DNA of 64,000 bases from Aureimonas altamirensis (GTDB taxonomy: Bacteria > Pseudomonadota > Alphaproteobacteria > Rhizobiales > Rhizobiaceae), in contig NZ_BBWQ01000020.1 in NCBI RefSeq assembly GCF_001463885.1, forward strand, positions 186,001 through 250,000. Reading direction: 5' to 3'. The translations under genes and the position numbers were made by a program. This document shows, piece by piece, positions 27,942-40,300 of the stretch; position 1 is the stretch's first letter; each line of letters opens with the position of its first letter. The notes under the pieces are model-generated. The model made no database searches. It worked only from the letters and a program-made list of their open reading frames with translations, and was not told the origin of the DNA.

Positions 27942-28915
27942 CGAATGCCGTGGACGTCCGCAACCTCAGCGTCCGGTTTTCCGGCGAGCGCACCGTCCAT
28001 GCCGTCAACGATGTCTCGCTGACCGTGAAGCAGGGGGAAGTGCTCGGCCTTCTCGGGGAGTCCGGCTCGGGCAAGAGCGTCACGCTGCGGGCGCTGATGC
28101 GTCTTCTGCCGAAGCGGCGCACCACCATCGGCGGTCGCATCGAGGTGTCCGGGCAGGACGTGATCCAGATGGGGGACAAGGCCCTGTCGGCCTTTCGCGG
28201 CAAGACCGTTTCGATGATCTTCCAGGAGCCGATGCTGGCGCTGGACCCCGTCTACACGATCGGCGACCAGATAGCGGAATCGGTGGTGCGGCATGAGGGT
28301 GTTTCGCGCAGGGACGGCCGCGCGCGCGCCCTGGAAATGCTGGAACGCGTCAGGATTCCGTCCGCCGCCAGCCGGCTCGACGCCTATCCGCACGAGATGT
28401 CGGGCGGCATGCGCCAACGTGCGATGATCGCGCTGGCACTGGCCTGCCGGCCCAAGATTCTCCTGGCCGACGAGCCGACGACGGCGCTCGACGCGACGGT
28501 GCAGATCCAGATTCTGTTGCTGCTGCGCGAGTTGCAGGCCGAGTTCGGCATGTCGATGATTTTCGTGACGCACGATATCGGCGTCGCGGTAGAGATCTGC
28601 GACAGGATCGCAGTCATGTACGCCGGCCAGATCGTGGAAAGCGGCGCGTTGCGCGATGTCGTCCGCGATGCCCGCCACCCCTATGCGCAGGGGCTATTGG
28701 CGTCCACCGTGCACGGCAATCCCGGCGGGTCGCGCCTGGAGACGATCCCCGGTGCGCCGCCCTCCTTGTCGGAGCCGCCCACCGCCTGCCAGTTTGCGCC
28801 GCGCTGCCGCCATGTCCGGCAAACCTGCCAGCAGATGCCACCCCCGGCCGTGGAGCTGGGGGCGCGGCGCATGGTGCGTTGTGTCCTTGCCGAGCCGCAG
28901 GGCGTGCCGGCGTGA
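27938..28915 (+). CDS. ABC importer ATPase, OppD/DppD type
   Basis: Second ATP-binding subunit, 325 residues: Walker A GESGSGKSV (about 38-46), signature MSGGMRQRAMIALAL, Walker B ILLADEPTTALD, H-loop FVTHDI and the OppD C-terminal region with CQFAPRCRHVRQTC. The start overlaps the amidase stop (ATGA 27938-27941) and the stop overlaps the racemase GTG (28912-28915). Splitting of the two ATPase genes by the AtzG/AtzE pair is unusual and fixes the enzyme as part of the uptake operon. Confidence 0.93.
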   Translation: MTNAVDVRNLSVRFSGERTVHAVNDVSLTVKQGEVLGLLGESGSGKSVTLRALMRLLPKRRTTIGGRIEVSGQDVIQMGDKALSAFRGKTVSMIFQEPMLALDPVYTIGDQIAESVVRHEGVSRRDGRARALEMLERVRIPSAASRLDAYPHEMSGGMRQRAMIALALACRPKILLADEPTTALDATVQIQILLLLRELQAEFGMSMIFVTHDIGVAVEICDRIAVMYAGQIVESGALRDVVRDARHPYAQGLLASTVHGNPGGSRLETIPGAPPSLSEPPTACQFAPRCRHVRQTCQQMPPPAVELGARRMVRCVLAEPQGVPA

Positions 28916-29670
28916 TCCTGTCCATCGTCAATCCCAACGCCACCCATGCCATGACGGAAAGCGTTGTACAGACCGCGCGCATGGTCGCCGCACCCGGCAC
29001 CCGCATCGACGCTCGCACCAACACCTCCGGCCCCCTCTCCATCGAAGGGTCGGTCGACGGCGCGATGGCCGTACCGGGCATGCTGGAACTGATGCGCGCC
29101 GCCGAGGCCGAGGGCGCGGACGCGCATGTGATCGCCTGTTTCGACGATACCGGGCTGGATGCCGCCCGCTCGCTGCTGTCGGCGCCGGTCATCGGCATCG
29201 GCGAGGCCGGCGCCAGGGCGGCCGGCTTCATCGCACGCCGCTTCACGATCGTCACGACACTGTCCGTGTCGGTACCCATCCTTGAAGACAACCTCATACG
29301 CTACGGCCTTGCCGGCCACGCCACGGTACGCGCCAGTGAGATTCCCGTGCTGGAGCTGGAGGCGAACCCCGATCGCACGATGGCGCGCCTGTCGGCGGAG
29401 ATCGCCGCCGCCATCGCCCATGACCGGGCAGAGGCCATAGTGCTTGGCTGCGCCGGCATGACGTCGCTGGCCACCCAGCTATCCAAGCGGCACGACGTAC
29501 CGGTGGTGGACGGCGTCGCGGCCGCCATAACCTTCGCAGAGGCGCTGGTGGCGCTGGGGCTGCGCACCACCGCGCACGGGCTTTACGCCCCACCGCGTGG
29601 CAAGGCCGAAAAGGATGGGGACGCGGCGCTGGCAAACCAAAATTCCGTGTCCGAAAACACAGTTCTGTGA
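28912..29670 (+). CDS. Asp/Glu/hydantoin racemase family protein
   Basis: A cytoplasmic cofactor-independent racemase or related enzyme (maleate isomerase/hydantoin racemase superfamily), 252 residues. It starts at a GTG whose last two bases begin the stop of the ATPase gene. The two cysteines that swap protons are visible: Cys76 in IACFDDTG and Cys180 in VLGCAGM. The N-terminus ILSIVNPNAT fits the hydantoin racemase branch. With the amidase it suggests breakdown of a chiral carbamoyl or hydantoin-like compound, which is inference. Confidence 0.85.
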   Translation: MILSIVNPNATHAMTESVVQTARMVAAPGTRIDARTNTSGPLSIEGSVDGAMAVPGMLELMRAAEAEGADAHVIACFDDTGLDAARSLLSAPVIGIGEAGARAAGFIARRFTIVTTLSVSVPILEDNLIRYGLAGHATVRASEIPVLELEANPDRTMARLSAEIAAAIAHDRAEAIVLGCAGMTSLATQLSKRHDVPVVDGVAAAITFAEALVALGLRTTAHGLYAPPRGKAEKDGDAALANQNSVSENTVL

Positions 29671-29685
29671 TTAACTGACAGTTAA
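29671..29685. promoter_or_regulatory. Inverted repeat between racemase and PBP genes
   Basis: TTAACTG-A-CAGTTAA is a perfect 15-base palindrome directly after the racemase stop and 61 bp before the PBP start. It may be an operator for the PBP gene; it lacks the GC stem and T-run of a terminator. Confidence 0.35.
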
Positions 29686-29746
29686 CAGTGGCACCCTACG
29701 GTCCGGACGAGCCTTCATTACCAGTATAGTCCGACCGCCGGGTAAC

Positions 29747-31435
29747 ATGAACCAAGTTGCGACGTCTTTCAGAACCTACGTCCTGCTGGCCGTCTTCTCG
29801 GCGGCATTTCTTGCGATCTTCGGTCGACTTGTCCACCTGACCACGCTGGAGCCCGCCGAGCCGGTTCTTGCACGCGCGGCCCCGTCGCATTCAAGGCCAG
29901 ACATCCTGGATCGGAACGGCGAAATCCTGGCACGCGACATCGTGATGTTCTCCGTCTATGCCGAGCCCCGCCGCGTGATCGATCCGGACGAAACGGTCGA
30001 ACAGCTCCTGACCATCCTGCCCGAGCTGAATGCGGCATCGCTGTATCGACGGCTCAGCGGCAAGTCCGGCTTCACCTGGGTCAGCCGCTCGATCACCCCG
30101 GCCAAGCAGCAGGCGATCCACAATCTCGGTCTGCCCGGCATCGGCTTTCGGCCCGAGGTGCGCCGCCTCTATCCCAATGGCGGGGCCGCGGCGCAGGTGC
30201 TGGGTGCCGTCAATATCGACAATCTCGGGATCGCCGGCATCGAAAGCTGGATCGACGAGAGTGGCCTCAACGTCCTGCGGTCCGCCGGCATGGATTACCG
30301 CCGCGAGGACCTCGACCCCGTCAACCTGTCCATCGACCTCTATGTCCAGCACGCCTTCGCCGACGAACTACGCAAGGCGATCGACCATTACGACGCCATC
30401 GGCGGTGCGGGCCTGGTGCTCGACGTCAACAGCGGCGAAGTCGTTTCCCTGGTGTCCCTGCCGGATTTCGATCCGAACAATCCAACGGAGGCGCACAAGA
30501 AGGAGAACATCAACCGCATCAATGTCGGCGTCTATGAAATGGGCTCCACCTTCAAGGCCCTCACCATGGCGATGGGCCTCGACAGCACGGCCTTCAACAT
30601 TCATTCCGTCGTGGATGCGACCAATCCCCTGCGCTTCGGCCGGTTTTCAATCAGCGATTATCGCGGGGAAAAGCGCCCGCTGAACATGCCGGAGGCCTTT
30701 CTCGTTTCGTCCAACATCGTGTTCGCCAAGATGGCGATGCAGGTTGGCGTCGACAGGCACAAGGAGTTCCTGCGCGCGCTTGGCCAGCTCACCCGCCTGA
30801 CCACCGAGCTGCCCGAAAGCGCCGCTCCGATCGTTCCGCGCAACTGGGGCGCGGTCAACACCGCCACCATCGCATTCGGGCACGGTTTGGCCGTGACGCC
30901 GCTGCAGGCCTCCATGGGTGTTGCGGCGCTGGTCAATGGCGGCCGGCTGATCCGCCCGACCTTCGTCAAGGATACGCCGGTAGAAGACCGCATCATCGCC
31001 GAAGACGTCATATCGCCGTCCACAGGCGAGGCACTGCGCTACCTCATGCGGCTCAACGGCATCGACGGCTCCGCCCGCCGCGCCACGATTGCCGGCTACC
31101 ATGTCGGCGGCAAGACCGGCACCGCCGAAAAAGTAATCGACGGACGCTACGCCAAGGGCAAGGTGATGACCTCCTTCATGGGGCTCGTTCCGGCGCACGA
31201 GCCGAAATACCTGATCCTCGTCATGCTCGACGAGCCGAAGCCCGTCGAAGGCACGCACGGCTTCCGGACGGCGGGCTGGAACGCGGTGCCGACCGCCAAG
31301 GCCATTTTGAACCGCATTCTGCCGATGATGCGCATGCCCCCGCAGTTCACCCAGCCGCAGGACCCGTTCCCCAACATCGTGCGCGCCCGGGCACATGGCC
31401 ATCAGCACTTTCTGGCCGGCGCGCTGACGCAATAG
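29747..31435 (+). CDS. Class B penicillin-binding protein, FtsI-like
   Basis: Peptidoglycan transpeptidase anchored by one N-terminal helix (about residues 9-28), 562 residues. It has the PBP dimerisation domain and a transpeptidase domain with Ser267-Thr-Phe-Lys270, the Ser321-Ser-Asn323 motif and Lys456-Thr-Gly458. It reads as PBP3/FtsI type, but it is outside any division and cell wall (dcw) cluster and has a short N-terminus, so it is probably a second FtsI-like paralogue. It stands alone downstream of the importer operon. Whether it acts in division or polar growth is unknown. Confidence 0.9.
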   Translation: MNQVATSFRTYVLLAVFSAAFLAIFGRLVHLTTLEPAEPVLARAAPSHSRPDILDRNGEILARDIVMFSVYAEPRRVIDPDETVEQLLTILPELNAASLYRRLSGKSGFTWVSRSITPAKQQAIHNLGLPGIGFRPEVRRLYPNGGAAAQVLGAVNIDNLGIAGIESWIDESGLNVLRSAGMDYRREDLDPVNLSIDLYVQHAFADELRKAIDHYDAIGGAGLVLDVNSGEVVSLVSLPDFDPNNPTEAHKKENINRINVGVYEMGSTFKALTMAMGLDSTAFNIHSVVDATNPLRFGRFSISDYRGEKRPLNMPEAFLVSSNIVFAKMAMQVGVDRHKEFLRALGQLTRLTTELPESAAPIVPRNWGAVNTATIAFGHGLAVTPLQASMGVAALVNGGRLIRPTFVKDTPVEDRIIAEDVISPSTGEALRYLMRLNGIDGSARRATIAGYHVGGKTGTAEKVIDGRYAKGKVMTSFMGLVPAHEPKYLILVMLDEPKPVEGTHGFRTAGWNAVPTAKAILNRILPMMRMPPQFTQPQDPFPNIVRARAHGHQHFLAGALTQ

Positions 31436-31541
31436 GGAAAAGGGCGACACTGCGTTTCCGATCTGCAAATTGCCGATCTTGCCGATCGCGCCTATCTCGA
31501 AATCTTGAAAGCCCGAACAGGGGCGGAAAAGGACATTCGAG

Positions 31542-32561
31542 ATGAAGAAGATCGGCTTTCTCTCCTTCGGGCACTGGTCGCCCGCGCCGGGTTCGCAGAC
31601 GCGCACGGCGGGCGATGCCCTGCTGCAGTCCATCGATCTCGCCGTCGCGGCCGAGGAACTGGGCGCCGATGGCGCCTATTTCCGCGTCCATCATTTCGCC
31701 CGCCAGCTCGCCTCGCCCTTTCCGCTGCTGGCTGCCGTCGGCGCGCGGACCAAGCGGATCGAAACCGGCACCGCCGTCATCGACATGCGCTACGAGAACC
31801 CGTTCTACATGGCGGAGGATGCCGGCGCGGCCGACCTGATCGCAGGCGGGCGCCTGCAGCTCGGCCTCAGCCGCGGCTCGCCCGAGCAGGTCATCGATGG
31901 CTGGCGCTACTTCGGCTACCGGCCCGCCGAGGGGAAGACCGAGTCGGACATGGCGCGGGAGCGCACCCAAACCCTTCTCAAGCTGCTCGAAGGGCAGGGC
32001 TTTGCCGAGCCGAACCCGCAACCCATGTTTCCCAACCCGCCCGGCCTCTTGCGGCTGGAGCCGCATTCGGAGGGCCTCCGCGACCGCATCTGGTGGGGCG
32101 CGGCGTCCGATTCCACCGCCGTCTGGGCCGCCGTGCTGGGCATGAACCTGCAAAGCTCGACGTTGAAGACCGATGAAAGCGGTGAGCCGTTCCATGTGCA
32201 GCAGGCACGGCAGATCCGGGCCTATCGCGATGCGTGGAAAGAAGCCGGCCACACCCGCACGCCGCGCGTATCGGTCAGCCGCAGCATCTTCGCGCTGACC
32301 AGCGACGAAGACCGCGCCTATTTCGGACGCGGCGGCGACGCCCGCGACCAGGTCGGCGTCATCGACAGGACGCGCTCCATCTTCGGGCGCAACTACGCCG
32401 CCGAACCGGACGAGCTTGTCCGGCTTCTGGCCGAGGATGAGGCCATCGCGGAGGCGGATACGCTGCTGCTCACCGTGCCCAACCAGCTCGGTGTCGACTA
32501 CAATGTGCATGTGATCGAGAACATCCTGAAGCATGTCGCCCCCGGCCTCGGCTGGCGCTGA
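31542..32561 (+). CDS. Luciferase-like flavin-dependent monooxygenase
   Basis: A 339-residue TIM-barrel protein of the bacterial luciferase family (LLM class). Features are IGFLSFGHW at the start, AEELGADGAYFRVHHFA (about 38-54), and GGRLQLGLSRGSPEQVIDGW (about 102-121). Such enzymes use reduced FMN or F420 to oxidise many organic substrates; no flavin reductase gene is adjacent and the substrate cannot be given. It is monocistronic. Confidence 0.87.
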   Translation: MKKIGFLSFGHWSPAPGSQTRTAGDALLQSIDLAVAAEELGADGAYFRVHHFARQLASPFPLLAAVGARTKRIETGTAVIDMRYENPFYMAEDAGAADLIAGGRLQLGLSRGSPEQVIDGWRYFGYRPAEGKTESDMARERTQTLLKLLEGQGFAEPNPQPMFPNPPGLLRLEPHSEGLRDRIWWGAASDSTAVWAAVLGMNLQSSTLKTDESGEPFHVQQARQIRAYRDAWKEAGHTRTPRVSVSRSIFALTSDEDRAYFGRGGDARDQVGVIDRTRSIFGRNYAAEPDELVRLLAEDEAIAEADTLLLTVPNQLGVDYNVHVIENILKHVAPGLGWR

Positions 32562-32691
32562 GGTGGACGCCGTCTGATATCGAATGCGGGGTCGGCGATT
32601 ATCCGGATGGAGGACCCCGGCGATATGGCTCCCGTGGCCCGGTCCGTCTATCCTGATGCAAACCGCCGCCCCGCAGACAGCGAGAACGACG

Positions 32692-33918
32692 ATGACATGC
32701 ACGGACAATTCCCTGATGCTGGGCTTCAGCGCCCCGCTCTATCGCCATGACGGGCGGCTTTACGCCGAACGGCAGACGATTTCCGGGCTTCATGCATGGA
32801 AGGAAAACTTCTCGCGTCTCGTCGCATTCGCCATCTGCCATGACGGCCCCCCGCCGGCGGGCTGGGAAGATGCCGCCGCGGGCGGATTGACCGAGCCCGG
32901 CATCAAGCTCGTGCCGATTCCCAACACATACGATCTCAAGATCCTCCTCAGCCAGCGCAAGGCGCTGTCCGAAACCATGCTGCAACTGATGCGGGATACC
33001 CACTACCACAGCTTCGCCTATGGCGGCTGGCTGGGCGATCCGGGCGAGGTTGCGGCCGCCGTCGCCAGGCGGCACGGCATCGCCCACGCGGTCTGGTTCG
33101 ACAGGGTTGAGTCGCAGGTGATGAAGGCCGAAGGCGGCTCATCCCTGAAAGACCGGCTCAAGACGGCGGTCAAGATGGCCATCATGGAGCGCAACGAAAA
33201 GCGCGCGGTGCGCGGTGCGCAACTGAGCCTGCTGCATGGGGCCACGGTTTTCAATCATTTCAAGCCCATCGCCCGCAATCCGCATCAGGTGGAGGATATC
33301 CACTTCAACGCGGACGACAGGCTGACACCAGGCGAAGTCGCAGCGAAGGTGCAGGGCGCGGCCAGCGGGCCGTTGCGCATCGTGTACTGCGGCCGTGCCG
33401 CACCGATGAAGGGGCCGCTGGAATGGGTCGCCGCCCTGGCGGGACTGAAGGCGCGCGGGGTTTCCTTCAACGCCCGGTGGCTGGGTGACGGCGAACTGCT
33501 CGGCGCCATGCAGGCTGCAGCGGAAAAGGCGGGTCTGACGCAAGAAGACCTTGTCTTCGAAGGCTTCGTATCCGACCCGGACCGTGTCCGGGCCGCCTAT
33601 CGCGACGCCCATCTGCTGATGTTCTGCCATTTGAGCGACGAGTCGCCCCGCAATCTCATCGAGAGCCTGCATTCGGCAACGCCGCTGATTGGCTACAAGG
33701 ACCCCTATTCCGCGGGGTTGATCGACGAAAAAGGCGCCGGCCTGCTGGTGCCCCGCGGCAACCCCGAGGCCCTTGCCGACACGATCGCCGGCCTGGATGC
33801 GAACCGCGGCGTGCTGGCGACGCTGATCCGCGCCGCCGGCGCCTCGGCGGAACACCTGACCCGCGACAGCGTCTTCCGCCATCGCAGCGACGTCATCCGC
33901 AGCCAGCTCGCGGCCTGA
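32692..33918 (+). CDS. Glycosyltransferase, GT4/GT1-like
   Basis: A 408-residue sugar transferase with the GT-B C-terminal half: PLRIVYCGRAAPMKGPLEWV (about 225-244) and the nucleotide-sugar part AHLLMFCHLSDESPRNLIESL with the family Glu-x7-Glu spacing. The start at 32692 is a best guess; an ATG 12 codons earlier (32656) is also in frame and neither has a strong ribosome binding site. No polysaccharide cluster surrounds it, so the acceptor is unknown. It converges on gyrB. Confidence 0.83.
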   Translation: MTCTDNSLMLGFSAPLYRHDGRLYAERQTISGLHAWKENFSRLVAFAICHDGPPPAGWEDAAAGGLTEPGIKLVPIPNTYDLKILLSQRKALSETMLQLMRDTHYHSFAYGGWLGDPGEVAAAVARRHGIAHAVWFDRVESQVMKAEGGSSLKDRLKTAVKMAIMERNEKRAVRGAQLSLLHGATVFNHFKPIARNPHQVEDIHFNADDRLTPGEVAAKVQGAASGPLRIVYCGRAAPMKGPLEWVAALAGLKARGVSFNARWLGDGELLGAMQAAAEKAGLTQEDLVFEGFVSDPDRVRAAYRDAHLLMFCHLSDESPRNLIESLHSATPLIGYKDPYSAGLIDEKGAGLLVPRGNPEALADTIAGLDANRGVLATLIRAAGASAEHLTRDSVFRHRSDVIRSQLAA

Positions 33919-33920
33919 GG

Positions 33921-33945
33921 CCGAGGCGCCCTTTCGGCGCCTCGG
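33921..33945. terminator. Hairpin between convergent glycosyltransferase and gyrB
   Basis: CCGAGGCGCC (33921-33930) pairs perfectly with GGCGCCTCGG (33936-33945) around a five-base loop, in the 36-bp gap between the two stop codons. There is no T-run on either side, but position suggests it ends transcription in both directions. Confidence 0.6.
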
Positions 33946-33954
33946 GCCGGACGA

Positions 33955-36399
<2,445 letters not shown>

Positions 36400-36481
36400 T
36401 CATTGGCGCGGCTGCGGCACTGGCGACGAATCGCCGCTGGCCCTGCCGCGACTGCGGCTTTTCAAGCTTCCCGAATATAAG

Positions 36482-36499
36482 CATTTTCGGGCGAAAATG
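36482..36499. promoter_or_regulatory. 18-base palindrome between gyrB and the P450 gene
   Basis: CATTTTCG-GG-CGAAAATG has perfect 8-bp arms. It lies 54 bp before the P450 start and 92 bp before the gyrB start, next to a TATATT (minus strand, about 36474-36479) that could be the gyrB -10 box. It could bind a repressor of either promoter. It does not match the alphaproteobacterial LexA box (GTTC-N7-GTTC). Confidence 0.45.
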
Positions 36500-36552
36500 A
36501 AAGCATGGGCCAAAGCTCGACCTGGGGTTCAGGCCTTCCCATATGAGGGGGC

Positions 36553-37914
36553 ATGGACACAATCGCAGAGCCATTCCTTGCCCCGGCCCCGACGCCCCAT
36601 ACCAAGCCGCTCGGGATGCTCGGTTTCGTACTGACGGCATCGCGCAATCCCATCGAGATCTGGGGGTCGCGCGCCTTCAAGGAGCCGTATCTCAAGGCCA
36701 ACTGGCTGCGCGTGCCGACCGTCATCGTCAACGATCCGGCGGGCATCCGCCACTGCCTCGTTGACAATGCCCGCAACTACGCCATGCAGCCGCTGCGCCA
36801 GCGGGTGCTGCGCCCCATGCTGCGCGACGGCCTCCTGACGGCCGAGGGGGAGCTGTGGAAGCGCACCCGCAAGGCGCTGGCGCCGGTGTTCACGCCGCGC
36901 AATATCGACGGGCTGACGCCCGTCATGGCAGCCCGCAGCTCACGCTTTGCCGAAGGGCTCGCCAAGGGCGGCGAGACGGTGGACGTCGCCTTCCAGATGA
37001 CGCTGCTGACCTACGACATCCTGCAGGCGACCCTGTTCTCGGACGACATCACGGGCGAGCCGAAGGAATTTGCCCGGTCCATGGAAACATTCCTGGCGCG
37101 TATGGGCCGCGTGGACCCGCTGGACATCCTCGATGCGCCCGCCTTCCTGCCGCGCATCAACCGGCTGATCGGCATGCGGAGCACCAATTACTTCCGCAAG
37201 CTGATCGCCGACACGATGGAGCGGCGCATCGCGATGCTGAAGCACGCCCCGGATGCGGCGCCTAACGATTTCCTGACGATGCTGCTGAAGGCGGACGGCC
37301 TGTCGCGATCCGAGATCGAGGACAACATCATCACCTTCATCGGCGCCGGCCACGAGACGACCGCGCGTGCGCTGGGCTGGACGCTGTATCTGCTGGCCGA
37401 GGCGCCGGACGAGCGCCGCAAGGTCGAGGAAGAGCTGGACGCCACGCTGGACGGCCTGCCCGATCCGGCGCAGTGGCTGGACAGGCTGCCGCGCACACGG
37501 GCCGCCCTGGAAGAGGCGATGCGCCTCTATCCGCCGGCCCCCTCGTTGAACCGGACGGCGCTTGCAGACGATTCGGTCGGGGGCATCGACATTCCCGCCG
37601 GGGCATCCCTGCTGGTGATGCCGTGGCTCGTCCACCGCAACGAACTCTACTGGGACAGGCCCGGCCATTTCATACCGGACCGCTTCATGCCGGGCGAACG
37701 CGAAAAGCTGGATCGCTTCCAGTACCTGCCTTTCGGCGTCGGCCCCAGGGTCTGCATCGGTTCGAGCTTCGCCATGCACGAGGGCGTCATCGCCCTCGCC
37801 AGCCTCATGCGACATCTGCGCTTCGACTATATCGGCACCGAGCAGCCCTACCCGGTGCAGAAGATCACCGTGCAACCGCGCGGCGGCCTGCCCATGCGGG
37901 TCAGCCGCCGCTGA
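36553..37914 (+). CDS. Cytochrome P450
   Basis: Heme-thiolate monooxygenase of 453 residues. It shows the I-helix oxygen-binding AGHETT (about residues 261-266), the K-helix ExxR in EEAMR, and the heme loop FGVGPRVCIG with the cysteine ligand Cys401. No membrane anchor: it is soluble like other bacterial P450s. No ferredoxin or reductase gene is adjacent, so redox partners must be encoded elsewhere. The general sequence resembles P450 families with fatty acid or terpenoid substrates, but this cannot be fixed. Convergent with cysK, six bases apart. Confidence 0.93.
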   Translation: MDTIAEPFLAPAPTPHTKPLGMLGFVLTASRNPIEIWGSRAFKEPYLKANWLRVPTVIVNDPAGIRHCLVDNARNYAMQPLRQRVLRPMLRDGLLTAEGELWKRTRKALAPVFTPRNIDGLTPVMAARSSRFAEGLAKGGETVDVAFQMTLLTYDILQATLFSDDITGEPKEFARSMETFLARMGRVDPLDILDAPAFLPRINRLIGMRSTNYFRKLIADTMERRIAMLKHAPDAAPNDFLTMLLKADGLSRSEIEDNIITFIGAGHETTARALGWTLYLLAEAPDERRKVEEELDATLDGLPDPAQWLDRLPRTRAALEEAMRLYPPAPSLNRTALADDSVGGIDIPAGASLLVMPWLVHRNELYWDRPGHFIPDRFMPGEREKLDRFQYLPFGVGPRVCIGSSFAMHEGVIALASLMRHLRFDYIGTEQPYPVQKITVQPRGGLPMRVSRR

Positions 37915-37920
37915 GGCTCC

Positions 37921-38952
<1,032 letters not shown>

Positions 38953-39081
38953 GGTGCTCTCCCGTATGCTCATGGCCCAATCTAGCCGCCGCAACGGTTT
39001 CGGCGCGAGGTTGCAGCACCACGCAACGGCGGCGAGTTGGAGAAAATTCTGCCTGACAAACGCCTCCGGACAACAATTTGT

Positions 39082-39843
39082 TCAGGCGGCACGCGCCTCG
39101 ACCATCATGACGTCCAGCATGAACGACCCATCGTCCTCGATGGCGAAATGCCGGCGCACGGCCTGCGAGGCCCCATCCTGCAGGGCACGGATGACGCGCG
39201 CGTTCTCGTCCGGAGTGCGCATCCGCGCGATCCACACCTTGAAATCCATGCGGACACGGAACATGCGCGTACTTTCAACGATAAAGCCCGTGCGCGCCAG
39301 CATCGCCATCCACTCTGCCGGGCTGTAGTCGCGGACATGGGACGTGTCACGCAGAAGCTCCACCGCCTGCAGGTGGGTATCGGCCAGCGCCGAACCGGCC
39401 GCGACCGCATCGATGAAGACGGCCGGCGAGCCATTTTTCAAAACGCGCCGTGCCTGGCGGATGCCGCCTTCGAGATCGCCCCAGTGATGGGCGGAATAGC
39501 GGCAGGCGAGAAAGTCGAATGCGCCGTCGTCGAATGGCAGCGTTTCCGCAGCGCTTTCGACCGTCTGAAGATTGCCGAGCCCCCTGTCCGACGCCGTTGC
39601 CGCAACGGCGGCCAGCATGTCGGCGGACAGATCCACGGCCGTTACCTGCGCGGCACGGGCCGCGAGAAGATAGGCGACGTGCCCGCCGCCCGTGCCGAGG
39701 TCCAGTGCGTTTTGGGGGCCGTATGCCGCGACGATGGCCTCCAGGGCCTCCAGATCGGGCCCCGACGCGTGAACCGCGCTTGCCACGTAAGCTGCCGCCT
39801 GCGGCCCGAACTGCGATACAACATGCGTTTCATGCGCTTTCAT
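39082..39843 (-). CDS. Class I SAM-dependent methyltransferase
   Basis: A 253-residue UbiE/BioC-like methyltransferase. The SAM-binding motif LDLGTGGGHVAYLLA is at residues 48-62 and VTAVDLSADML follows; the post-I acidic residue and ETLPFDDGAFDFLACRYS fit the fold. It is the last gene of the ubiE-ubiB-coaBC-dut run, 10 bp after dut. Substrate unknown; location next to ubiquinone genes is suggestive only. Confidence 0.87.
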   Translation of the reverse strand: MKAHETHVVSQFGPQAAAYVASAVHASGPDLEALEAIVAAYGPQNALDLGTGGGHVAYLLAARAAQVTAVDLSADMLAAVAATASDRGLGNLQTVESAAETLPFDDGAFDFLACRYSAHHWGDLEGGIRQARRVLKNGSPAVFIDAVAAGSALADTHLQAVELLRDTSHVRDYSPAEWMAMLARTGFIVESTRMFRVRMDFKVWIARMRTPDENARVIRALQDGASQAVRRHFAIEDDGSFMLDVMMVEARAA

Positions 39844-39853
39844 GGCACCGCCC

Positions 39854-40300
39854 TCACTGTCCCGTCGAGCCGAAACCGCCGGCCCCTCGCCCGGTTTGCG
39901 TCAGATCGTCGGCCTCGGCATAACGCGCCTGCGTGACCGGCGCCACGACGGCCTGCGCGATCCGTTCGCCGCGCCGCACTTCAAATGGCGTGTCGCCCAG
40001 GTTGATAAGAATCACCTTCACCTCGCCGCGATAGTCGCTATCGACCGTGCCGGGCGTATTGAGAAGGGTAATACCGTGGCGGGCTGCCAGGCCCGAACGC
40101 GGCCGGACCTGCATCTCGTAACCGTCCGGTATCTCGAAGCACAGACCCGTCGGCACCAGCGCGCGGCCCATCGGCGGTATCTCCAGCACGTCCGTAACGG
40201 CGGCGCGCAGGTCGGCGCCCGCCGCCCCGGCACTCTCGTAAGCCGGCAGCGGCAAGTCCACGCCGTGCGGCAGGCGCTTCACCTTGACGTCGATGCTCAT
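39854..40300 (-). CDS. dut: dUTP diphosphatase
   Basis: Hydrolyses dUTP to dUMP, keeping uracil out of DNA and feeding thymidylate synthesis. The 148-residue trimer-type enzyme has all five motifs: AGADLRA (about 30), [10 protein letters not shown] (about 70), [11 protein letters not shown] (about 85), [10 protein letters not shown] (about 111) and the C-terminal [11 protein letters not shown]. Its ATG overlaps the coaBC stop by four bases. Confidence 0.97.
   Translation of the reverse strand: MSIDVKVKRLPHGVDLPLPAYESAGAAGADLRAAVTDVLEIPPMGRALVPTGLCFEIPDGYEMQVRPRSGLAARHGITLLNTPGTVDSDYRGEVKVILINLGDTPFEVRRGERIAQAVVAPVTQARYAEADDLTQTGRGAGGFGSTGQ

Noticed and set aside
36482-36499. LexA box upstream of gyrB
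   Set aside because: The palindrome has no GTTC-N7-GTTC pattern, which alphaproteobacterial LexA requires.
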